From positions 1-20,047 of the forward strand of contig JAMCTV010000073.1 of NCBI GenBank assembly GCA_023381235.1: 20,047 nucleotides of DNA, in the 5' to 3' direction. Each line of letters begins with the position of its first letter. Position 1 is the first letter of the stretch. The stretch is from Gammaproteobacteria bacterium. Lineage in GTDB: Bacteria; Pseudomonadota; Gammaproteobacteria; SURF-13. The notes beneath the pieces are model-generated. The model was given only the letters and a program-made list of their open reading frames with translations. It was not told the DNA's origin and ran no database searches. Position numbers and translations under genes: made by a program. This document shows positions 14,612-20,047 of this stretch, piece after piece.

Positions 14612-15730
14612 ATGAATGCACAACTGAGTGTAGTGGAGCGCTATTCCGGCGCGGCGAAACAGCGTGAGGCGGCGCTGTGCTGTCCGGTCAATTACGATCA
14701 AGGCCTGCTTGCCTTGTTGCCGCGTGAGATCATAGAAAAGGATTATGGCTGTGGCGACCCCTCGCGCTACGTGCGCGCAGGCGACACGGTGCTCGATCTC
14801 GGTAGCGGCGGCGGAAAAGTGTGTTACATGGCCGCTCAGCTCGCGGGAGAAAATGGCCGCGTGATCGGCGTGGACATGAACGACGACATGCTCGCCCTGG
14901 CGCGCAAGTACCAGCCGGAAATGGCGCAGAAACTGGGCGGTGACAGGGTGCGCTTTGTCAAAGGCCATATCGAGGATTTGGCGCTGGACGTGGAGGCGAT
15001 GGAACATTATTTGAAAACGCATCCGGTACGGAATGCCGCCGATCTGGGCGCGCTACATGCCTGGCAGGCCAAGCAGCGCCTGGCGCAGCCGCTGATCGCG
15101 GATAATTCAATTGACCTGGCGATATCCAATTGTGTGTTGAACATGGTGGATGACGCACACAAGACCCAAATGGTGCGGGAAATCTTCCGCGTGCTCAAGC
15201 CGGGTGGCCGGGTGGCGATTTCGGACATTGTGAGCGATGAGCATGTGCCCGCGCACCTCAAGGCCAATCCCGATTTGTGGAGCGGCTGCATCTCCGGCGC
15301 GTTTCAGGAGCAGGAATTCCTGCGTACCTTCACCGATGCGGGCTTTCTCGCCGTAACTTACGACAAGTGGGATGCCGCGCCGTGGCAGGTGGTGGAAGGC
15401 ATCGAGTTTCGTTCCGTGACGCTAACCGCGATGAAGGGAACGGGCACGGCGTGCCTCGATTACGGCCACGCGGTAATCTACCGCGGCCCTTACGCCTCCA
15501 TTACTGACGATGAAGGCCACGTCTATGTGCGCGGCGAGCGCATGGCGGTGTGCGAGCGCACCTATAAACTGCTCACCGAAGGCCCGTACAAGAACGACTT
15601 CATCGGCATCCCTCCCGCCGTGATGCGTGAACCCGTGACTTGGTGCGCCCCCGCCGGAACCAAACGCCCCGCCTCCGAGGCCAAAGGTGCTGTGCACGCA
15701 CAAACCTGCTCCGGTCCAGGTTGCTGTTAG
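14612..15730 (+). CDS. arsM: Arsenite methyltransferase ArsM (arsenosugar type)
   Basis: SAM-dependent methyltransferase converting As(III) to methylated arsenicals in the cytosol. The 372-residue product has the SAM-binding motif VLDLGSGGGK (60-69), GVDMNDDM and the three Cys expected for As(III) binding: C47 in YGCGDP, C174 in ISNCVLNM and C226 in GCISGAF. A long insert at about 125-165 and an extended C-terminal domain separate it from short ArsM proteins and fit the type paired with ArsS. The tail ends TCSGPGCC, adding Cys at 366, 371 and 372. AGGAGG at 14596-14601 supports ATG at 14612. The stop TAG (15728-15730) forms part of the left target duplication of a MITE. Confidence 0.94.
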   Translation: MNAQLSVVERYSGAAKQREAALCCPVNYDQGLLALLPREIIEKDYGCGDPSRYVRAGDTVLDLGSGGGKVCYMAAQLAGENGRVIGVDMNDDMLALARKYQPEMAQKLGGDRVRFVKGHIEDLALDVEAMEHYLKTHPVRNAADLGALHAWQAKQRLAQPLIADNSIDLAISNCVLNMVDDAHKTQMVREIFRVLKPGGRVAISDIVSDEHVPAHLKANPDLWSGCISGAFQEQEFLRTFTDAGFLAVTYDKWDAAPWQVVEGIEFRSVTLTAMKGTGTACLDYGHAVIYRGPYASITDDEGHVYVRGERMAVCERTYKLLTEGPYKNDFIGIPPAVMREPVTWCAPAGTKRPASEAKGAVHAQTCSGPGCC

Positions 15731-15880
15731 GGAAGCTCTGAATAAGTCCATCCTGGACTTCTCAGAGCACGAAAAGCAAAATGTCATTTTTGCTTTTCTT
15801 CATTTTTCAAACACTTCGTGTTTGAAAAATGGCGGTGCGTCCCTGCACCGCATGGAACCTCAGATTTAATCAGAGGTTCC
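15731..15880. mobile_element. 150-bp IS5-like MITE with TTAG target duplication
   Basis: Terminal inverted repeats: GGAAGCTCTGAATAAGTC (15731-15748) against GGAACCTCTGATTAAATC read inward from 15880, 15 of 18 matching. TTAG occurs directly on both sides (15727-15730 and 15881-15884), matching the 4-bp YTAR duplications known for the IS5 group. The interior encodes nothing and is nearly all hairpins: 15735-15768, 15771-15798 (11-bp stem), 15801-15831 (14-bp stem, TTC loop), 15832-15851 and a near-palindrome at 15854-15880. A TA duplication of IS630/mariner type is an alternative reading but fits the ends less well. No transposase is in the window, so movement would need one elsewhere. Confidence 0.85.
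15801..15831. terminator. Strong hairpin inside MITE, possible bidirectional terminator
   Basis: CATTTTTCAAACAC (15801-15814) pairs perfectly with 15818-15831 across a 3-nt TTC loop. The neighbouring GAAAAGCAAAA/TTTTGCTTTTC stem lies just before it. Placed between convergent arsM and the DUF3047 gene it would block read-through both ways. The stem is AT-rich and lacks a classical GC stem with a U-tail, so terminator function is inferred. Confidence 0.45.
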
Positions 15881-16621
15881 TTAGCGCGACTTGAATACAA
15901 TGTCGCCGTAATAGGCAATTGCTGATTCTCCAGTGTTGTCGGTGTCGGTCATGATGGCGATGCCGGAGATCATTGGCGGCTCCTCGCCGAAGGCGCGGCG
16001 GTAGTCTTCATAAATGTTGCGCTGTTTCGTTACCCATTCGCCGACGGGGCTGGCACTGTTTTCCACCACGATCATTTTCACGAAATCGGTGTAAGGGTTG
16101 TCAACCAGCGTGTCTTTGGTCGTTTTGTTTTCCCAGATATAGCTGAGCGCGCCTGCGGGCGTGTCGTTGCCAAACAATAATTGCGCCGTTTTGTATTTTA
16201 TTTTTCTGCCCAGACCTATTTTATCCGCGTCATAGGCAAAGGTGATGTAAATGCGCGCGGCGTAATCATCGCCCGATTTGCGCCTGACGTCCGATTTCTG
16301 GATAACATTATCCACCTTCCAGCGCCATTCGATGACGGGATACTGTTGCGGGTCAATGGTGATTTTGCGCGTGAGGCCGGAGGCGGCGCTGTTGCTTGCG
16401 GCCTGCACGACCACGGTGTCCTGGCTTTTGACCAGGCTGTAGGCCGTATGCGCCGGTATTTTTTTGAAATACAGCGGCTCCCAATCCGGCATGGAGGTAT
16501 CGCCCTCCTGGGCGAGCGAAAATTGCCCCACCTTGATCTCGTCCTGCGCGCGCACATGAGGCGCGCCCGCCTGGAGCGCTAACAGGGCTAACGCGAGTAT
16601 CAGTCGCTTGTGAGGGAGCAT
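15881..16621 (-). CDS. DUF3047 family periplasmic protein
   Basis: 246-residue protein with an N-terminal signal peptide (about 1-25: KR, a hydrophobic run, then HVRAQ) and the DUF3047 (PF11249) body. Readable family features are WRWKVDN, DDYAARIYITFAYD, LSYIWENK and the ending DTDNTGESAIAYYGDIVF. Function is unknown. The DTDNT ending and beta-rich sequence suggest a carbohydrate-binding-like sandwich, which is inference. ATG at 16621 is 9 nt after the stop of the thioredoxin-like gene, with GAGGG before it, so the two form an operon of exported proteins. The stop TAA (complement of 15881-15883) is contributed by the right TTAG target duplication of the MITE. Confidence 0.85.
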   Translation of the reverse strand: MLPHKRLILALALLALQAGAPHVRAQDEIKVGQFSLAQEGDTSMPDWEPLYFKKIPAHTAYSLVKSQDTVVVQAASNSAASGLTRKITIDPQQYPVIEWRWKVDNVIQKSDVRRKSGDDYAARIYITFAYDADKIGLGRKIKYKTAQLLFGNDTPAGALSYIWENKTTKDTLVDNPYTDFVKMIVVENSASPVGEWVTKQRNIYEDYRRAFGEEPPMISGIAIMTDTDNTGESAIAYYGDIVFKSR

Positions 16622-16630
16622 GGCTTTGAA

Positions 16631-17170
16631 TCAGTGTTCCGCAAGCAGCGCTTGTATCTGCCGTTCCGTCTCCGCATAGCGGCCCTCGCCGATGTAGGTG
16701 TAGCGTATGACGCCCTGTTTATCAATCAAGTACAGCGCCGGCCAGAAGCGGTTATGGTAGCTTTTCCACACGGAAAAGTCGTTGTCCAGTGCGACCGCGT
16801 GGCGGATTTGGTGTTCGGCGATGTAGCGTCTGACGTTTTCAATCTTGCTCTCGTGTTCGAATTCAGGCGAGTGTACGCCAATGACGGTCAGTCCGCGTGC
16901 GGCATACTTATCATGCCACTGTTTGATGTAAGGTTCCACGTTACGGCAATTAGAGCAGCCAAAGGTCCAGAATTCCACCAGCACCACCTTGCCCTTGAGA
17001 TCGGCCGGACGCAGGGGCGGGCCATTCAACCAGACAGGGCTGACTATCTCCGGTGCAATAACGCCAACTGCGCTGTTGCCTGTCTCACCCATGGCTGAAC
17101 TCAAGCGGATGCCGAGCCCAACGGATACGATCATTACAAGCAGGGCCAGTTTTTTGGTTATAATCTTCAT
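16631..17170 (-). CDS. Thioredoxin-like periplasmic redox protein (TlpA/DipZ-type)
   Basis: 179-residue membrane-anchored or secreted thioredoxin-fold protein. Residues 1-27 form a signal or anchor helix (KK, then LALLVMIVSVGLGI). The redox pair is C72/C75 in FWTFGCSNCRN, the cis-Pro is P144 in RFWPALYLID, and VIGVHSPEFEHE is the segment typical of DipZ C-terminal and related redoxins. It probably reduces or exchanges disulfides in the periplasm. ATG at 17170 has GGGAG 7 nt upstream. A longer in-frame reading to 17377 runs back into pgl on the other strand and would lose the signal peptide, so it was rejected. It precedes the DUF3047 gene with a 9-nt gap. Confidence 0.88.
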   Translation of the reverse strand: MKIITKKLALLVMIVSVGLGIRLSSAMGETGNSAVGVIAPEIVSPVWLNGPPLRPADLKGKVVLVEFWTFGCSNCRNVEPYIKQWHDKYAARGLTVIGVHSPEFEHESKIENVRRYIAEHQIRHAVALDNDFSVWKSYHNRFWPALYLIDKQGVIRYTYIGEGRYAETERQIQALLAEH

Positions 17171-17227
17171 CTGCAACTCCCAACATAGTTGTCTCGGCTG
17201 ATGATAATCCCCATCAATCACGTTACC

Positions 17228-17243
17228 ATCACGAAAGCGTGAT
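17228..17243. repeat. Small hairpin ATCACG-AAAG-CGTGAT between divergent genes
   Basis: A perfect 6-bp inverted repeat with a 4-nt loop, in the 96-nt gap between the thioredoxin-like gene and pgl; another ATCACG lies at about 17217-17222. It could be an operator half-site pair or chance. No clear promoter boxes were assigned. Confidence 0.35.
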
Positions 17244-17266
17244 AATTCTGTCCCGCCGGATAAAGC

Positions 17267-18013
17267 ATGTCCCCTGACTGCCACGTGTTTGATGATCTCG
17301 AAGCGCTCAGCCGCGCCGCGGCGGAGCGTTGGGTGTCGTTGTGTGCCGCGGCGATCGCCGCGCGCGGCGCGTTTCATGCTGCGCTATCGGGCGGGTCCAC
17401 GCCGCGCCGCCTGTATCAGTATCTGGCGAGCAAGCCATTCTCGTCACGTGTAGACTGGGCGAAGGTGCATATTTATTTCAGTGATGAACGCTGCGTGCCG
17501 CCCGATCATCCCGGCAGCAATTACCGCATGGCGCGCGAAGCGTTATTGGATCATGTACCTGTTCCGCCGCCGCAGATACATGCCATAGAGGCTGATCTTG
17601 ACTACGTGCGTGAGCGCGCCGCGGCCTATGCGCGGGTATTGCGCACCCATGCGCCGCGTGCGACAGACGGACGTGTGGAGCTTGACCTCATGCTGCTCGG
17701 CATGGGGCCGGATGGCCACGTCGCCTCGCTGTTTCCGGCCAGCGGCGAGGCGCTACGCGATCACAGGCTGGCGCTGGCGGTGTATGCGCAAAGCCAGAAG
17801 TCCTGGCGCATCAGTGTGACCTTCCCGGTTATCAATCAGGCGCGGCAGATCCAACTGCTCGTGGCCGGAGAGGGAAAAGCCAGTACCCTGGCGCAGGTGT
17901 TCGCGCCGGTCCCCGGCGCTGCGGCCTTGCCGGTGCAAATGATTAAGCCCGCGCATGAAATGGAATGGTATCTGGATGCCGCCGCCGCGGCGCAGTTGGT
18001 GCGCGCGCCATGA
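17267..18013 (+). CDS. pgl: 6-phosphogluconolactonase Pgl (DevB)
   Basis: Cytosolic hydrolase turning 6-phosphogluconolactone into 6-phosphogluconate, the second step of the oxidative pentose phosphate and Entner-Doudoroff routes. The 248-residue product has the glucosamine-6-phosphate isomerase/6PGL fold motifs: ALSGGSTPRRLY, the HIYFSDERCVPPDHPGSN segment, LDLMLLGMGPDGHVASLFP and VTFPVINQARQIQLLVAGEGKA. Length is typical. ATG at 17267 is the family start, with only a weak purine stretch upstream. The stop TGA overlaps the glk start as ATGA. zwf, often adjacent in other genomes, is not in the window. Confidence 0.94.
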   Translation: MSPDCHVFDDLEALSRAAAERWVSLCAAAIAARGAFHAALSGGSTPRRLYQYLASKPFSSRVDWAKVHIYFSDERCVPPDHPGSNYRMAREALLDHVPVPPPQIHAIEADLDYVRERAAAYARVLRTHAPRATDGRVELDLMLLGMGPDGHVASLFPASGEALRDHRLALAVYAQSQKSWRISVTFPVINQARQIQLLVAGEGKASTLAQVFAPVPGAAALPVQMIKPAHEMEWYLDAAAAAQLVRAP

Positions 18014-19002
18014 AAGTCTTCGCAGCGGACGTCGGCGGCACCAAGACCTTATTGCAGATCAGCACGCATGATCCCGTGCCGGAACAGGCACGGATCGTTT
18101 TACAAAAAGAGTACGACAGCCGGGCTTATACGGACTTTGCCCTGCTAATAAACGAATTTCTGGATAAAGCCGGGCGGCCTGACCTGGATAGCGCCTGTCT
18201 CGCCGTGGCGGGACCCATTTCAGAGCATGAACGGGGACAAAGCGCGCAGATTACCAACCTGCCGTGGTATCTGCAAACCCGTTCCTTGAGCGATGTCATC
18301 GGCGCGGCCAAGGTTCAACTCATCAACGACTTTCAGGCGGCGGCGTATGGTATCGAGGCGCTGACGCCGGATGATCTCGTTACCTTGCAACACGGGGAAT
18401 CGTTGCCGCACGCACCGCGCCTCATTGCCGGTGCGGGCACCGGCTTCGGCGCCGCGTTGCTGATAACGGGTGACCGGCGCATGCGCCCGCAGGCCCTGGC
18501 CACCGAGGCCGGACACGTGGCGTTTGCGCCTTTGGGCACGGCCCAATCCGCGCTGCTGCGCCATCTAAACGGCCAGTATGAACGCGTGTCGTACGAGCGC
18601 ATTCTGTCCGGCGCCGGACTGGTGCGGATTTATGACTTCCTCGGCACGCTCGCCGGAGGTACACAAGGCGCAGACGGCAAGGGTGATGCGCGCGCGGCCG
18701 AGATTGCGGAACGCGCCTTGCGCGGAGAGGAGACGCTGGCGGGCGAGGCGCTCGACATGTTCATCCGCATCTACGGCGCCTATGCGGGTGATCTTGCGCT
18801 CGTCACACTGCCGCGCGGTGGCGTGTACATCGCGGGCGGCATCGCCCCGCGCATCGTCAGCCGTCTTCAGTCCGGCTTGTTCATGGAGACATTCACCGGC
18901 AAAGGACGCATGTCACACATCGTGCAGACCATGCCGGTGCACGTGGTGCTCAATCCGAAGATTGGACTGATGGGCGCGGCATTAGTGGCGGCCAGATTGT
19001 AA
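18010..19002 (+). CDS. glk: Glucokinase Glk
   Basis: Phosphorylates glucose to glucose-6-phosphate with ATP in the cytosol. The 330-residue product belongs to the bacterial Glk family (PF02685): the phosphate-binding DVGGTKT at 7-13, AVAGPI, LINDFQAAAYGI with the catalytic Asp, GAGTGFGAALL, EAGHVAFAP and YIAGGIAPRI. ATG at 18010 overlaps the pgl stop, so the two are coupled; an in-frame ATG at 17965 inside pgl gives a non-family N-terminus. Together pgl and glk feed glucose into 6-phosphogluconate. Confidence 0.95.
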   Translation: MKVFAADVGGTKTLLQISTHDPVPEQARIVLQKEYDSRAYTDFALLINEFLDKAGRPDLDSACLAVAGPISEHERGQSAQITNLPWYLQTRSLSDVIGAAKVQLINDFQAAAYGIEALTPDDLVTLQHGESLPHAPRLIAGAGTGFGAALLITGDRRMRPQALATEAGHVAFAPLGTAQSALLRHLNGQYERVSYERILSGAGLVRIYDFLGTLAGGTQGADGKGDARAAEIAERALRGEETLAGEALDMFIRIYGAYAGDLALVTLPRGGVYIAGGIAPRIVSRLQSGLFMETFTGKGRMSHIVQTMPVHVVLNPKIGLMGAALVAARL

Positions 19003-19065
19003 TGAAAATTCCGGGGAAAACCGGCTTTGCTTGCGTTGTGATGTATCTTGCGTTGAAATAGCGCC

Positions 19066-19449
19066 ATGAGCACAGTGTCAACGCATAACGTTAAAGTGGA
19101 AGTCCGGGCCGGCTACCTGGAAGATCAGTCCGAACCGGAACAGAACCGCTTTGTGTTCGCTTACACAGTGACCATCCGCAACCTCGGCACAATGCCTGCC
19201 AAACTGCTCACGCGTCATTGGGTCATTACCGACGCCAACGGCAAGGTGCAGGAAGTGCGCGGCGACGGCGTGGTGGGCGAGCAGCCCTACCTGCGCCCCG
19301 GCGAGGGCTTCCAGTACACCAGCGGCACCATGATCGAAACCCCGGTCGGCTTCATGCAAGGCAGCTACCAAATGGTCGCCGACGACGGCGCCAAATTCGA
19401 CGCCCCCATCCCGCCTTTCACATTATCCGTGCCATATACCTTGCATTAG
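19066..19449 (+). CDS. apaG: ApaG protein (Co2+/Mg2+ efflux-associated fold)
   Basis: 127-residue single-domain protein of the ApaG/DUF525 family, an immunoglobulin-like beta sandwich of uncertain function. Family sequence is clear: FAYTVTIRNLG, LLTRHWVITDANG, VRGDGVVGEQPYLRPGEGFQYTSG and GFMQGSYQM. ATG at 19066 begins the usual short N-terminus; no strong ribosome site is visible. In enterobacteria apaG lies downstream of ksgA on the same strand; here it is convergent with ksgA. The stop TAG at 19447-19449 overlaps the ksgA stop on the other strand (shared TTAG at 19446-19449). Confidence 0.95.
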   Translation: MSTVSTHNVKVEVRAGYLEDQSEPEQNRFVFAYTVTIRNLGTMPAKLLTRHWVITDANGKVQEVRGDGVVGEQPYLRPGEGFQYTSGTMIETPVGFMQGSYQMVADDGAKFDAPIPPFTLSVPYTLH

Positions 19450-20047
19450 CGCGCGTGCAGCGCGTTACTCAGCAAGGCAAATTGTTCCAGTGACAGTTGT
19501 TCTGCGCGGGCATCGGGGGCGATGCCCAGAGCGCGGATTTGCTGTTCGGTGAGCAGGGTTTTGAGGCTGTTGCGCAGGGTCTTGCGGCGCTGGGCGAAGG
19601 CGGCGCTGACTACGCGCGCGAAGGTGGCTTCATCGTCCAGGCGCACGGCGGGCTGCGCGCGCGGAATCATGCGCACCACGGCCGATTCCACTTTGGGCGG
19701 CGGGCTGAACGCGCCCGCGCCCACGGTGAAAAGTTTTTCCATCTCACAGCGGTATTGCAGCATCACGCTCAAACGCCCGTAGTCCTTGCCGCCGGGCGCC
19801 GCCACCATGCGCTGCACCACTTCCTTCTGCAACATGAAGTGCATGTCTTGTATTACCTGCATCTGATCGAGCAGGTGGAATAATAACGGTGTGGAGATGT
19901 TATACGGCAGGTTGCCGATGATGCGCAGGCGCTCGCCGTTTTTGACCAGCGTGGTGAAATCAAAGCGTAGCGCATCGGCCTGATGGATACGCAGCTCACC
20001 CAATCCGGCATACTGCTGCTCAAGCAGCGGAATCAGGTCACGATCCA
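19446..20047 (-). CDS. ksgA: 16S rRNA dimethyladenosine transferase KsgA/RsmA, partial (5' end outside window)
   Basis: Dimethylates two adjacent adenines in the 3' hairpin of 16S rRNA during small-subunit maturation. The visible 200 codons cover the C-terminal three-quarters. DRDLIPLLEQQYAGLGELRI is read from the window edge, ahead of a spurious TTG start at about 20003. Then come the catalytic NLPYNIS motif, HFMLQKEVVQRMVA, GRLSVMLQY, FSPPPKVESAVVR and the helical C-terminal domain. The family is about 265 residues, so about 65 lie beyond base 20047. The stop TAA (complement of 19446-19448) overlaps the apaG stop. Confidence 0.95.
   Translation of the reverse strand, partial: DRDLIPLLEQQYAGLGELRIHQADALRFDFTTLVKNGERLRIIGNLPYNISTPLLFHLLDQMQVIQDMHFMLQKEVVQRMVAAPGGKDYGRLSVMLQYRCEMEKLFTVGAGAFSPPPKVESAVVRMIPRAQPAVRLDDEATFARVVSAAFAQRRKTLRNSLKTLLTEQQIRALGIAPDARAEQLSLEQFALLSNALHAR

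Noticed and set aside
19030..19055. Direct repeat CTTGCGTTG (19030-19038 and 19047-19055) upstream of apaG
   Set aside because: Two 9-nt copies 17 nt apart could be regulator sites, but there is no supporting promoter structure and the motif is not recognised.

Overview
The window looks like ordinary chromosome from a gammaproteobacterium: GC-rich, with the gene neighbourhoods lptF<>pepA-holC-valS, crcB...serS, pgl-glk and apaG/ksgA. The bufferin genes and the arsenosugar genes suggest an environmental, metal-exposed lineage, perhaps near the sulfur-oxidising Chromatiales. That placement is inference from gene content only. No tRNA, rRNA, CRISPR array or prophage was seen, and no gap over 300 bases lacks a gene.

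Bases 1-5719: lptF (minus strand, truncated by the window edge) diverges from pepA-holC-valS. pepA carries a 34-nt insertion near its 3' end that shifts the last ~47 codons out of frame. Most of the insertion is an inverted copy of a stretch found about 800 nt earlier in the same gene. A purine-rich heptad repeat and a 13-bp inverted repeat lie between pepA and holC.

Bases 5720-8290: crcB/fluC (fluoride channel), two DUF190 genes and serS. Between the two DUF190 genes is a scar: a remnant of a serS start fused to a remnant of a crcB end. It implies that a crcB-DUF190-serS unit was once duplicated in tandem and then partly deleted. A REP-like repeat closes the block.

Bases 8295-11700 (minus strand): an FAD/NAD(P) disulfide oxidoreductase followed by a bufferin-type RiPP operon. 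The operon encodes a small secreted Cys-rich precursor (BufA2-like) with five Cys exactly six residues apart, a DUF692/MNIO modifying enzyme (BufB) and its DUF2063 partner (BufC). Such systems make copper-binding periplasmic peptides.

Bases 11838-15730 (plus strand): a tight operon of a TVP38/TMEM64 membrane protein, a PiT-type transporter, the radical-SAM enzyme ArsS and the arsenite methyltransferase ArsM. It is an arsenic methylation/arsenosugar-type pathway with its own membrane components.

Bases 15731-15880: a 150-bp IS5-like MITE made almost entirely of hairpins, flanked by TTAG duplications. It sits exactly in what was a stop-codon/stop-codon overlap between arsM and a convergent gene, and the target duplication rebuilt both stop codons.

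Bases 15881-20047: a thioredoxin-like periplasmic protein and a DUF3047 protein (minus strand); pgl-glk, the glucose phosphorylation and 6-phosphogluconolactonase steps; apaG; and convergent ksgA (5' part outside the window). apaG and ksgA share a TTAG stop overlap, the same arrangement inferred for arsM before the MITE arrived.
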